Shown here in pieces: positions 44,155 through 52,788 of a stretch of DNA of 64,000 nucleotides. The first letter of the stretch is position 1. Each line of letters starts with the position of its first letter. The notes under the pieces were generated by a model, which worked only from the letters and a program-made list of their open reading frames with translations, had not been told where the DNA came from and searched no databases. The position numbers and the translations under genes were made by a program. Location: NCBI GenBank assembly GCA_013298625.1, contig JAAFIF010000020.1, positions 47,367 through 111,366 on the forward strand, written 5' to 3'. This stretch comes from Myxococcales bacterium (GTDB lineage: Bacteria > Myxococcota_A > Polyangia > Polyangiales > Ga0077539).

Positions 44155-45339
44155 TTAGGCCTGCGGGCGCTTCATCGTGCGCTTGCCGACGATGATCCCC
44201 ACGAGCTGCCCGACGCGCTTGAACACGCTCTCTTGCACGTACGGAATCCCATGCTTCTCGCACACGGCCTTCACCTTCGGCGCGAGCTTCTGGTACTGCC
44301 GCGGCGGCAGGTCTGGGTACAGGTGGTGCTCGATCTGGTAGTTGAGAAATCCGTGGAGAAAGTCGTTTAGATCGCCGCCGGTGCGAAAGTTCACCGAGCT
44401 CAAGATCTGGCGCAGGTAGTACTCGCCGCGGCCGCGACCCTGGCTCTCGAAGCGGTACAGGTCATCACCCGCGTGGTTGGTCGCGATGACGACGAACGTG
44501 TGGACGTTGGTCATCGCCTCGGCGGCGAGCGAGTTGGCGAGCACGTTGACCGCCGCGCTCGCGCCGAGCACGCCGAACGCCGCGGGGATCGCCGCGAAGC
44601 GAAGGCTCGCGTACGGCAGGATGCACGTGCGCAGAAAGAGCCGCCCCTCGGAGCTCAACGGGTTGAACGCCGAGAGGTACGAGCCTGGCCCGCGCGCGTC
44701 CGCGGTGCTCGGGTCGCTCGGCGGCGGCGCGCTCGACGCTCGGCGCAGCTGCGCGCGACGCAGGATCTGAAAGGTGTTGGGCGCGTAGTAGCTCCACTTC
44801 CACGTGAGGGCGTAGAAGCCCACCGCCGCGTACTTGAGCGCCATCGCAACGCTGCTCTCTCGCAGGCCCGCCGTGTTCTGCTCGACGAGGTCGGGGTCCG
44901 CCATCTCGCTCGTCCTGAAGTGATGCAAGACGTTGTGCTCGTAGTCCCACGCCTCGGGCAGCAGCCAGTCGAACCAGTCGAGCATGCGGCGCTTGCCCTT
45001 GGCGAACCCGCGCGAGGTGTGCTCGTCGGCGACGCCGTCGACGCGGTCGAGGGCCTTGTGCATCGTGTGGTGCGCGACGATGGTCCAGCGCGCCATCGAG
45101 CCGGTCGAGAGCAGCGCAGCAGAGACCACGTTGGGCGCGATCCACGCGGTGGCGTAGCCCGCGGCGGTGCACGCGCTTCCCCAGCGCTCGAGCTTGCGCA
45201 GGTGCGCGACGTCTTCGGGTCCGACGTCTCGCTCGGCTTCGGCGCGCAGGGCGTCGAGGTCTCGCGCGAGCGCTTGTCGATCGACGTGCGCGTAGGGATC
45301 GTGCGGCGCTTGGCTGGGTTGCAGCGGCTCGGTCGTCAT
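44155..45339 (-). CDS. Membrane fatty acid desaturase
   Basis: This 394-aa protein has the three His boxes of membrane diiron desaturases: HHTMH (90-94), HNVLHH (135-140) and QIEHHLYPDLPP near 330, where the QxxHH form is typical of front-end and linoleoyl-type desaturases. Hydrophobic segments flank the boxes (YATAWIAPNVVSAALL, AVGFYALTWKWSYY). It would introduce a cis double bond into membrane acyl chains with oxygen and an electron donor. The regiospecificity cannot be read. It is monocistronic, convergent with FKBP copy 2. Confidence 0.92.
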   Translation of the reverse strand: MTTEPLQPSQAPHDPYAHVDRQALARDLDALRAEAERDVGPEDVAHLRKLERWGSACTAAGYATAWIAPNVVSAALLSTGSMARWTIVAHHTMHKALDRVDGVADEHTSRGFAKGKRRMLDWFDWLLPEAWDYEHNVLHHFRTSEMADPDLVEQNTAGLRESSVAMALKYAAVGFYALTWKWSYYAPNTFQILRRAQLRRASSAPPPSDPSTADARGPGSYLSAFNPLSSEGRLFLRTCILPYASLRFAAIPAAFGVLGASAAVNVLANSLAAEAMTNVHTFVVIATNHAGDDLYRFESQGRGRGEYYLRQILSSVNFRTGGDLNDFLHGFLNYQIEHHLYPDLPPRQYQKLAPKVKAVCEKHGIPYVQESVFKRVGQLVGIIVGKRTMKRPQA

Positions 45340-45578
45340 GAAGTTCGCCGCACGGTAGCACCCGTCACGGGGCGGTACGTGTAGCGAAAAGACTGCGCGA
45401 ATCGCGGTGACCTCGCGCGCTCGCGACGGTGATGAATCGATGACAGAGGGCGCGTGCGATTCAATCGTCGAGGTCAGAGCACAGGGGCGCAGAGAACTCG
45501 TACACTGCGCGCTCGCGCGAAGCGCCCGACGGGATGACCCGACGGCGTTCGGCGTGAGCCTAAGGAGGCGTGTTCTCG

Positions 45579-46313
45579 ATGATCGAACAGTTGTTCTCGA
45601 TGTTCTCCTCGTCGCGTCAGGGACAGGGGGCGCTGCAGCAGTTGATGGGGCAGGGCTACTCGCAGCAACAAGCGACGGGAATGCTCCAAGCCGCGCTCCC
45701 CGTGGCCGCGCAAGCGATGTCCAACGCGGCGCCGGGCATGATGGGCGGCGGAGCGCAGCAGGCCGCAGGGCAGCCGGGCATCGGGCAAGCGTTGCTCAAC
45801 ATTGGCGACAGCCACTACGCACAGAACTTTCTCACCGGCGCGGTGACCGGGCTGCTTCGCGGCGACGGCTTCATGGGCGCCGCGGTGGACGGCCTGCAGG
45901 GCGTCGTGGGCGGGCACGTCGCTGAAGTGATCGCGTCGCGCTTCGGGCTTCCGAGCCGCGTGGCGGGCGCGGCGGGCGCGGTGATCACGCCGTGGGTGAT
46001 CGATTTTCTGTGGGAGAAAATGAAGGGCGGAAGCGCGGGCGGCGGCTTCGACCTCGGCTCGATGCTGGGCGGCGGCGCGGTGGGCGCGGGCGCTGGCGCG
46101 ATGTTGGGCGGCGCGTTCGGCGCGCCGCAAATGGGCGCTGGCGGCGGCGGTTATGGCGGCGGGTTTGCGCCTCCGGCGGCGAGCGGCTGGGTTGTTCCGG
46201 GCGGCAAGGGCGACGCGGGCAACAAGGCGACCGCGGGCTACGGCGGCTACTCGTCGGGCTACGGCGCGCCGATGGGCGGCGTGTTCAAGGACACGAAGAA
46301 GTCCGTGAAGTGA
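45579..46313 (+). CDS. Gly/Ala-rich protein of unknown function
   Basis: AAGGAGG (45562-45568) supports ATG 45579 as start, giving MIEQLFSMFSSSRQGQGALQ and 244 aa; a GTG at 45570 is too close to it. Residues 1-95 are rich in Gln, Ala, Met and Gly. A central helix pair (TGAVTGLLRGDGFMGAAVDG, WVIDFLWEKM) follows. The C-terminal 110 residues are Gly/Ala/Tyr-rich with runs such as GGGAVGAGAGAMLGGAFGA. It has no signal peptide. It may be a self-associating or amphipathic protein; I do not recognise a family. The next gene follows 36 bp later. Confidence 0.65.
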   Translation: MIEQLFSMFSSSRQGQGALQQLMGQGYSQQQATGMLQAALPVAAQAMSNAAPGMMGGGAQQAAGQPGIGQALLNIGDSHYAQNFLTGAVTGLLRGDGFMGAAVDGLQGVVGGHVAEVIASRFGLPSRVAGAAGAVITPWVIDFLWEKMKGGSAGGGFDLGSMLGGGAVGAGAGAMLGGAFGAPQMGAGGGGYGGGFAPPAASGWVVPGGKGDAGNKATAGYGGYSSGYGAPMGGVFKDTKKSVK

Positions 46314-46349
46314 TCGCGAACCACCAGAATATTTACAGGAAATACTGAC

Positions 46350-47006
46350 ATGCACCACACCGACCACTTCTCTGTCTTCGACGCCGCGAGCAACCCCTGG
46401 GAGGCCAGCTGGGCCGCGCTCACGCAGGCGGCCTTCGCGCTCGACGCCGTGTCCGACGACGAGTCCATCGCTCCGCTGCTGCGCCGCGTGCAGGCCTCGC
46501 TGCGCGAGTGGAGCGAGATCGAGTCGCAGCGTTTGCGCCTGCGCACCGCGGCGCTCGGCGTGACGGCGCGCATCCGCGTCGCCGACGCAGCGCTCGATCA
46601 CCGCATCGAGTCCATCGGAAGCTCCGTGATCGAGTCGCACGGCGGCAGCGACGGAGCGCGGTACAAGTCGCTGTTTCCCGAGCCTCACGAGGGCATCGTC
46701 GCGCTCGGGCTCGACTCCGAGGTCCCAGCCGCCACGCTGGTGCTCTCCGAACTCGAGCGCGCGCAGGACCTCCCGTCGGACCTGACGGCAGAGATCGAGC
46801 CGCTTCGCACGGCGCTGCAGGTGAGCAACCGCGCCCTCGTCGACCGCGGCGAGGTGTACTCGGCCCTCGGCTCGCTGCAGGCCCGCGTCGAGTCGTGGCT
46901 CGACAGCGCGGCGATCCTGCACGATCACGTCCTGTCCGAGCTCGGCCTGATCGCCAAGCAGCGCGGCCTTCCGCTGCGCTGGGTCGACGCGCTCGCGGGG
47001 CTGTGA
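46350..47006 (+). CDS. Hypothetical helical protein
   Basis: This 218-aa soluble protein starts MHHTDHFSVFDAASNPWEAS behind AGGAAAT. It is predicted to be mostly helical, with leucine-rich heptad-like stretches (LLRRVQASLREWSEIESQRL, LGSLQARVESWLDSAAILHD). No motif or family is recognised. It is probably cotranscribed with the upstream Gly/Ala-rich gene, and it is followed by a hairpin before menB. Confidence 0.6.
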   Translation: MHHTDHFSVFDAASNPWEASWAALTQAAFALDAVSDDESIAPLLRRVQASLREWSEIESQRLRLRTAALGVTARIRVADAALDHRIESIGSSVIESHGGSDGARYKSLFPEPHEGIVALGLDSEVPAATLVLSELERAQDLPSDLTAEIEPLRTALQVSNRALVDRGEVYSALGSLQARVESWLDSAAILHDHVLSELGLIAKQRGLPLRWVDALAGL

Positions 47007-47015
47007 ACGTCTGAC

Positions 47016-47063
47016 GGTCCCCGTTGGGTTCTGCGCGAAATCGCAGTACACGCAGCGGGGACC
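47016..47063 (+). promoter_or_regulatory. Two-step hairpin enclosing the ribosome-binding region of menB
   Basis: The outer stem is GGTCCCCG (47016-47023) with CGGGGACC (47056-47063), perfect over 8 bp. The inner stem is CTGCG (47031-47035) with CGCAG (47042-47046) and a CGAAAT loop. The right outer arm ends 3 nt before the menB ATG (47067), so pairing would hide the ribosome-binding site. It has no U-tract. It is an RNA-switch-like candidate, not a known riboswitch that I recognise. Confidence 0.5.
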
Positions 47064-47066
47064 AAC

Positions 47067-47957
47067 ATGACATTCGACCCCTCGCTGTGGGAGCCCGTCG
47101 CGGGCTTCGATTTTACGGACATCACGTATCACCGCGCGAAGGACACGGGCTGCGTTCGTGTGGCGTTCAACCGCCCCGAAGTGCGCAACGCCTTTCGTCC
47201 CAAGACCGTGGACGAGCTGTTCAACGCCCTCGACCACGCGCGACAAGCCAGCGACGTGGGCGTCGTGCTCATCACCGGAAACGGCCCCGCCCCCAAGGAC
47301 GGCGTCTGGTCCTTCTGCTCGGGCGGCGATCAGCGCATCCGCGGCCGCGACGGCTACCAGTACGAAGGCGAAGGGCCCGTGACCGCGGCGGACCGCGCGA
47401 AGCTCGGACGACTGCACATCCTCGAAGTGCAGCGGTTGATTCGCTTCATGCCCAAGGTCGTGATCGCGCTGGTCAACGGCTGGGCCGCGGGCGGCGGGCA
47501 CAGCCTGCACGTGGTGTGCGACATGACCCTCGCGAGCAAAGAGCACGCGAAGTTCAAGCAGACCGACGCGGACGTCGCGAGCTTCGACGGCGGCTACGGA
47601 AGCGCGTACCTCGCGCGCATGGTGGGCCAGAAGCGCGCTCGCGAGATCTTCTTTCTCGGCGACGAGTACTCGGCGCAAGAGGCGTTCGACATGGGCGCGG
47701 TCAACGCTGTGGTCCCGCACGCAGAGCTCGAAGCGCGCGGGCTCGAGTGGGCCAAGAAGATCATGGGCAAGAGCCCCACGGCGATTCGCATGCTCAAGTA
47801 CGCGTTCAACCTCTGCGACGACGGGCTCGTGGGCCAGCAGCTCTTCGCGGGTGAAGCGACGCGGCTCGCGTACGGGACGGACGAAGCGCGCGAAGGGCGC
47901 GACTCGTTTCTCGAGAAGCGCCCGAAGGATTGGGCGAAGTTTCCCTGGTATTACTGA
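47067..47957 (+). CDS. menB: 1,4-dihydroxy-2-naphthoyl-CoA synthase
   Basis: This 296-aa crotonase-fold enzyme carries the MenB signature VWSFCSGGDQRIRGRDGYQY, with the SGGDQ oxyanion region. It also has NGWAAGGGHSLHVVCDMTLA and DADVASFDGGYGSAYLARMV, then the C-terminal PKDWAKFPWYY. It closes the naphthoate ring in menaquinone synthesis. The length suits the longer proteobacterial/actinobacterial type. The other men genes are not in the window. The hairpin immediately upstream could control its translation. Confidence 0.95.
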   Translation: MTFDPSLWEPVAGFDFTDITYHRAKDTGCVRVAFNRPEVRNAFRPKTVDELFNALDHARQASDVGVVLITGNGPAPKDGVWSFCSGGDQRIRGRDGYQYEGEGPVTAADRAKLGRLHILEVQRLIRFMPKVVIALVNGWAAGGGHSLHVVCDMTLASKEHAKFKQTDADVASFDGGYGSAYLARMVGQKRAREIFFLGDEYSAQEAFDMGAVNAVVPHAELEARGLEWAKKIMGKSPTAIRMLKYAFNLCDDGLVGQQLFAGEATRLAYGTDEAREGRDSFLEKRPKDWAKFPWYY

Positions 47958-48078
47958 GCTCGACGACACCGCGCCCGCGACGGGCGTCGAAGACGCGCGG
48001 AGCGGATCAGCGCGGTTGAAATCAAGTCAAACCAAGACCGCGCACCGAGAAAACTACGACCCCCGTCGCGGTATTGGT

Positions 48079-50088
48079 TTAGAGCCCGTAGCGGCGACGA
48101 AGGTACGTGCGCACCGTGTTCTGCTCGGCGATGGTGAGCGTGCGATTGAAGATCAGCACTTCGTACATGCTCCCGGAGTACTTGTTGAAGTCATCGAGGC
48201 CGCGCCCGATCGAGCAGTCGACGGCGCGGTTGACGAGGGCCGTGTTGCTGTCGCTGCTCCAGTGCGTCCCCGTCGAGTTGGTGCGCGTGATCGTCCGCCC
48301 AGTGCTCGACTGCGAGCCGATCAGCACGCGCACGCCCCCCGTGTCGCCGTCGAGGTTGAGGTCGTTGTTGTAGTGACCGAGCCGGAGCTGCGTGCCCGAC
48401 GACATGCCGAAGTGAAACGCTCCGTTCGTGTCGAACACCGAGCCCGGTCGACACGCGAGGGGATAGCTCTGGCCGAAGTGTCCGGGGTCGTCCACGACGT
48501 AGACCGTGTAGGGAGTGTTCACGATCGAAGCGAGACCGAGGGAGAACTGTCGGTTCTGCCCAGGGCCAAAGAGGCTCAGCGTGGGGGTGCCTGACGCATC
48601 GAGGTTGATGATCCCGTTGATGAACACGCGCTCTGCTGTGCCGTCGGCGTTGGGCCGCCACGCGAGCGGTGGCTGCCCCGAGGGGAGCGCGGGGTTCGAG
48701 ACGTCGGCGAGGTTGTTCCAACGCGAGATGCAGCGCTCGATCGCCCAGCCGGTGCAGTCCGTCATGGTCAACGACCCCGGCTCGCGCGCCGAGAGCCACA
48801 CGCGAAGGCCCGGAATGCTCGCGGGCGTCTGCGTCTCGCAGCCGTTCGAGCGGATCCCGTCGAGGTCGCGCCACCCTGCGTTGCAGGTCGAGTAGTCGCA
48901 TCCGCCCGCGCCGTTGCAGATCGCCGCGGCGTTTTGCACGTTGCACGACGCGCAGTTGGCCGTTCCCCCGCAGCCGTACTGCGGGAGCGTGGTCGAGACG
49001 CACTGATTGCCGCAGAGCTTGTAGCCCGCGCGGCAACTCGCGACCGCGCATCCCCCGCCGAGGCACATCATCGCGGACGCTCCCGTCGCGAGCGCACAGG
49101 ACGAACACGACGAGCTCGTGCACCCGTAGCCAGGGTCGTTGATCGCCACGCACTGCGTCCCGCACAGCTTGTACCCCGCTGCGCACGTCGCCGGAACGCA
49201 CCCCGACGCCCCACACGCCATGCTCGTCGCGTTGGCGCTGAGCGCGCACGCAGTGCACGTCCCGCAGCCAAACGCAGGATCATCGGGTCGAACGCACTGC
49301 GCTCCGCAGCGATTGAGCCCAGCGTTGCAGCGAAAATCGCACACGCCGCCGCCGCACGTGGGCGCCGCGTTGGCAGGCGCGCTGCACGCGTTGCCGCACG
49401 CCCGGCAGTGGCTCACCGAGTTGTTGAGGTCCGCTTCGCAGCCGTTGCCGAGGTTGACGTCGCAGTCCGCGAAGCCCGCGTTGCAGCTCAAGCCACACAG
49501 CCCGCCGGCGCACACGGGGTTGGCGTTGGCCCCGCCGCCGCAGCGATTGACGCAGCGGCCGCAGTGCTCGGTCGATCGGTTCAAGTCCACTTCGCAGCCG
49601 TTGCGCGGGTCGCCGTCGCAGTCCCCGAAGCCAGGGTCACAGCTGATTCGGCAGCCGCCCGCGGTGCACATCGGCGTCGAGCGCGGGCCCGATGTGCACG
49701 CGGTTCCGCAGGCGCCGCAGTTGCTGTTGGTGCTCAGGCTGGTCTCGCAGCCGTCGCGCTCGTCTCCGTTGCAGTTCGCGGTCCCTGCGGTGCACACGAG
49801 GGGAGGGCGCGCGGCGTCGACGCCCGTGTCCGCGACATCTGCGGGCGCAATCACGCCGGTGTCGAGCTCGACCGACGCTTCGATGGCTGCGGCTGCGCCG
49901 TCGCTTGCGTCCATCGCCGCGTCTTCGACGATCGCGCCGCCTTCCATCGCGCGATCGGCTCGCTCTGCGTCGCGCTGCGCGATGGCCCCGTCCGGTCGGG
50001 ATGCGTCGTCTTCGAGTTCGATCGGTTGTCCGCAGGCAGCGAGCGAGAGGACCGTGGCAGAGAGAAAGAATCGCTTGGTGAATTGCAT
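48079..50088 (-). CDS. Cys-rich repeat lipoprotein with C-terminal LamG-like domain
   Basis: ATG 50088 gives MQFTKRFFLSATVLSLAACG (lipobox Cys 19) and a 669-aa product. An acidic tether runs to about residue 95. Then come about seven myxobacterial Cys-rich repeats (CNGDERDGCETSLSTNSNCG and similar). From about residue 440 a jelly-roll domain begins: GLRVWLSAREPGSLT, IVNTPYTVYVVDDPG, GSMYEVLIFNRTLTIAEQ and YLRRRYGL. That is a concanavalin/LamG-like carbohydrate-binding fold. It is likely a surface adhesin. It shares a leader element with the downstream-coordinate protease gene at 52080. Confidence 0.85.
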   Translation of the reverse strand: MQFTKRFFLSATVLSLAACGQPIELEDDASRPDGAIAQRDAERADRAMEGGAIVEDAAMDASDGAAAAIEASVELDTGVIAPADVADTGVDAARPPLVCTAGTANCNGDERDGCETSLSTNSNCGACGTACTSGPRSTPMCTAGGCRISCDPGFGDCDGDPRNGCEVDLNRSTEHCGRCVNRCGGGANANPVCAGGLCGLSCNAGFADCDVNLGNGCEADLNNSVSHCRACGNACSAPANAAPTCGGGVCDFRCNAGLNRCGAQCVRPDDPAFGCGTCTACALSANATSMACGASGCVPATCAAGYKLCGTQCVAINDPGYGCTSSSCSSCALATGASAMMCLGGGCAVASCRAGYKLCGNQCVSTTLPQYGCGGTANCASCNVQNAAAICNGAGGCDYSTCNAGWRDLDGIRSNGCETQTPASIPGLRVWLSAREPGSLTMTDCTGWAIERCISRWNNLADVSNPALPSGQPPLAWRPNADGTAERVFINGIINLDASGTPTLSLFGPGQNRQFSLGLASIVNTPYTVYVVDDPGHFGQSYPLACRPGSVFDTNGAFHFGMSSGTQLRLGHYNNDLNLDGDTGGVRVLIGSQSSTGRTITRTNSTGTHWSSDSNTALVNRAVDCSIGRGLDDFNKYSGSMYEVLIFNRTLTIAEQNTVRTYLRRRYGL

Positions 50089-50160
50089 AACGAATGTGCT
50101 CCGCGTGTGTGGAGTGTTGGGGACAGTGCGGCGCGCGCTGATCGAGCGCAGGAGTTCGCC

Positions 50161-50228
50161 GCGCGGGCCCCTCATCCACGGCGGCGTTGTTGGTGTTGCG
50201 CGAGGAGAGATTTTTTTCTGCGGCGGGG
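50161..50228 (-). promoter_or_regulatory. Conserved upstream element, copy 1
   Basis: About 70-140 bp upstream of the start at 50088. It shares the ordered words GCGCGGGCCC, ATCCACGG, GTTGCG, GAGATTTTTT and GCGGCGGG with the element at 52101-52170. The conservation between two unrelated minus-strand genes suggests a common promoter, leader or repeat. Confidence 0.5.
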
Positions 50229-50274
50229 GCAGCGCGGCGAGTGGAGTGCGCCCCACCCGCGTGATTGCTCCCGC

Positions 50275-52080
50275 TCACAGCGTGAACGCGAGGGTGACTC
50301 CTGCCGCGCGAATCGCGGTGAATCCATCGGGCCGGTATTGGTCGGTGAAGCGCACGCCGAGGCCGACCAGCCGCGAGAAGTGCAGCGTCGCGTCGGCGCG
50401 AAAACCCGCGTACGTCCCGCCCACGTGCGCCACGCTGCTGCCGCTGTTGCTCGGCGTCGAGTACACAGAGAGCCCCGGCGTGTAGTGAGCGCTCGCGCTG
50501 AACGAGCTGCCGTTGGCCGAGCCGAGTCGCACGCGCATCCCGAGCTCCGCGGTCACGGTCGAGGCGAGGCCGCGCGGTCCGCCGAAGATCATGTGCATAC
50601 CGCCGCCCACCGACGCGAACGTAATGGACGCGAAGCGCGCGGCGTCCCAGCGAAGGACGTCGTACGTCGTCGAGAGATAGAACCCGCCGCCGTTCGGCTC
50701 CATCGTACGCTGATCGAGCCCCATCGATCCGCCGAGCTCGAGCGAGACGCGAGGAAAGTGCCGCTCGCTCGGCTCGCTCTCTTCTGGCGCTCGGTACGTA
50801 GAGACGATCACCGCGCGGCCGTCGGCGTCGTGCGTCTCGTCCCCTGCGGTGCGCGCGGCGCGCTGCGGTCGCACGAAGCTCGCGGTGCGCGCTTCGCCGG
50901 TGGTCGCGTCGCCCGTCGGGCTCGCTCCGGTGCGCCGCGCGCGCAGCGACGCTTCGAGGTGCTCGCCGAGCTCGATCAAGTCCTGCGCGATGCGGTAGCG
51001 GCGAGCGATGGTTCGATCGATGCGCACAGCGCGGCGCGCGAGACCAATGGCCAGGCCGAAGCGCGCGACGGCGACTCGTTGCTGATCCGCGGGGAGCGCG
51101 ACGAGCGTGTCGACGTTGGCGGCTTCGAGCTGGGAGGTGATGCCGTTCCAGAGGTAGCCGGCGCACAGGGCCATGGCGTCGGTGTCTTCGCTGCTCTCGA
51201 TCGCGGTGACGAGTCGGTTGATCACGGTCTCGTCTGCGCTGAGCCCGAGCGCGACGGATCGAAGCGTCGCGACGACGACCTGCGCGAGGTCCTTGCGAAC
51301 GTTGCGGTCCCCTTCGAGCCCGCGCGAGCGACGAACGTTGTTCTGCATCGCTCGGATCGCCGGCGCGATGGGCTCGATGAACGCGATCCCCTGCGCGCCC
51401 TCTTGCGGAAGCAGTCGAGAGCTCACGATTCCGACGAGCGCCCCGCTGCCGTCCACGACGGGTCCTCCAGAGTTGCCGGGGTTGATCGCCGCGGCGAGCT
51501 GCAGGCGTCCGTCGTTGGTCAAACGCGAGATCTCTCCGCTCGCGGCGGCGGGCATGCGCTCGTGGGGCGTGAGGGGATAACCGGTGATTCCGATGCGGTC
51601 GCCGAGCTGCACCGTCGGCTGCTGCGCAGGCAGCGCCACGAAGTGCGTGAAGGTTCGTCCCGCGCGGAGGATGGCGATGTCTCGCGACGGGTCCGTGTAG
51701 ACCACGTCTGCGGGATAGCCTTCGTTTCCTCCGGGCATGACGACGGCGATCTGCTGCGCGTCGGCGACGACGTGCGCCGCGGTCACGATGAATCCGTCGG
51801 GGTCGACGACGACGCCCGTTCCGTGACCCGCGCTGGCGACGGCGATGGCGCGCTGACGGCCGGTCTCTTCGTTGCGGTGCAGCTCCATGGCCATGCCCGT
51901 GAGCGCGAAGATGCGGACCGTCGCGCGGTCGATCGGGCGCATGCGAACGAAGCCCGACTCCCCTGCTGCGGGCTCCTCTGCGGACTGCGCGAGGGCTGTG
52001 CTGCTGTGAAGCGCGCCGGCAGCGACGGCGGTGTTGAGGGCGACCGAGAGCGTGAAGAACAGAGACGAACGGGTGGACAT
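50275..52080 (-). CDS. Secreted trypsin-like (HtrA-like) serine protease with C-terminal beta-rich domain
   Basis: This 601-aa protein has a signal peptide MSTRSSLFFTLSVALNTAVA (processed near ALAQ-SA). The catalytic triad is visible: His103 in VTAAHVV, Asp134 in SRDIAIL and Ser204 in NPGNSGGPV. No PDZ domain follows. Instead there is a helical region (about 240-400), then a beta-rich C-terminus with alternating hydrophobic strands ending VGLGVRFTDQ and VTLAFTL. That is suggestive of an outer-membrane barrel or autotransporter-like segment. A protease fused to a barrel would be surface-attached. The fusion is seen directly; its topology is inferred. Confidence 0.82.
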   Translation of the reverse strand: MSTRSSLFFTLSVALNTAVAAGALHSSTALAQSAEEPAAGESGFVRMRPIDRATVRIFALTGMAMELHRNEETGRQRAIAVASAGHGTGVVVDPDGFIVTAAHVVADAQQIAVVMPGGNEGYPADVVYTDPSRDIAILRAGRTFTHFVALPAQQPTVQLGDRIGITGYPLTPHERMPAAASGEISRLTNDGRLQLAAAINPGNSGGPVVDGSGALVGIVSSRLLPQEGAQGIAFIEPIAPAIRAMQNNVRRSRGLEGDRNVRKDLAQVVVATLRSVALGLSADETVINRLVTAIESSEDTDAMALCAGYLWNGITSQLEAANVDTLVALPADQQRVAVARFGLAIGLARRAVRIDRTIARRYRIAQDLIELGEHLEASLRARRTGASPTGDATTGEARTASFVRPQRAARTAGDETHDADGRAVIVSTYRAPEESEPSERHFPRVSLELGGSMGLDQRTMEPNGGGFYLSTTYDVLRWDAARFASITFASVGGGMHMIFGGPRGLASTVTAELGMRVRLGSANGSSFSASAHYTPGLSVYSTPSNSGSSVAHVGGTYAGFRADATLHFSRLVGLGVRFTDQYRPDGFTAIRAAGVTLAFTL

Positions 52081-52100
52081 CAGTGAGGGCTCCTTGCGTT

Positions 52101-52170
52101 GCGCGGGGCCCTATCCACGGGGTGTTCTCGACGTTGCGTGGGGCGTGAGATTTTTTGTCGAGCGGCGGGT
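52101..52170 (-). promoter_or_regulatory. Conserved upstream element, copy 2
   Basis: About 21-90 bp upstream of the protease start at 52080. It carries the same word order (GCGCGGGGCCC, ATCCACGG, GTTGCG, GAGATTTTTT, GCGGCGGG) as copy 1 at 50161-50228. Confidence 0.5.
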
Positions 52171-52339
52171 GCGGTTGGGGCTCCGAGGCGCGCGAGGGGC
52201 CTGCAGAGCGGGTTGGCGGCGTGTCAACGCAGCGTGAACGGGGGGATCAGATGGCGCTGCGACTGTGCACACGGGGGCGGCGGAGAAGGGCGCAAGCGGT
52301 GCGATCGCGAACGGCGCGGGGCAACGGGCGTGATGGGAC

Positions 52340-52788
52340 ACAGGCGCGAGGAGAAGGCGGTGGACGCACGGCCAGAGGGAGCGTTGCCGGCGGTCGCGGT
52401 GGACGAACGCGGTCGCGGAGGACGAACGCGGTGGCCGTGGAGAACGCGGTCGAACGCGGTGGGCGCACGGCCAGAGGGAATGCGGCGGTCGCGGTGGACG
52501 AACGCGGTCGCGGAGGACGAACGCGGTCGAACGCGGTGGGCGCAGTCGGCGCGGTGGACGCGGTGAACGCGGTCGAACGCGGTGGACGCACGGCCAGAGG
52601 GAATGCGGCGGTCGCGGTGGACGAACGCGGTCGCGGAGGACGAACGCGGTCGCGGAGGACGAACGCGGTGGCCGTGGAGAACGCGGTCGAACGCGGTGGG
52701 CGCACGGCCAGAGGACAAGCCTCCGGCCTTTGCGCGCCGGAGCGGCGCGGAGCGGGCTCGGCGGGCGCCGGGCCTATCCTATGGGCGA
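52340..52788. repeat. Left repeat array and inverted arm of the REP-transposase element
   Basis: Positions 52483-52782 are, by eye, an exact 300-bp inverted copy of 53209-53508. The arm contains about ten copies of GAACGCGGT, mixed with the recurrent words CGCGGAGGAC and CACGGCCAGAGGGA. The latter occurs at 52367, 52466 and 52589, and shortened at 52703. The inner 70 bp next to the gene form a REP-like hairpin (CTCCGGC/GCCGGAG) and a unique end, GGCCTATCCTAT. Outside the exact arm (52340-52482) the words continue with about four more GAACGCGGT copies. The rest of the interval from 52081 holds only the leader element and GC-rich sequence with no recognised feature. Confidence 0.85.
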
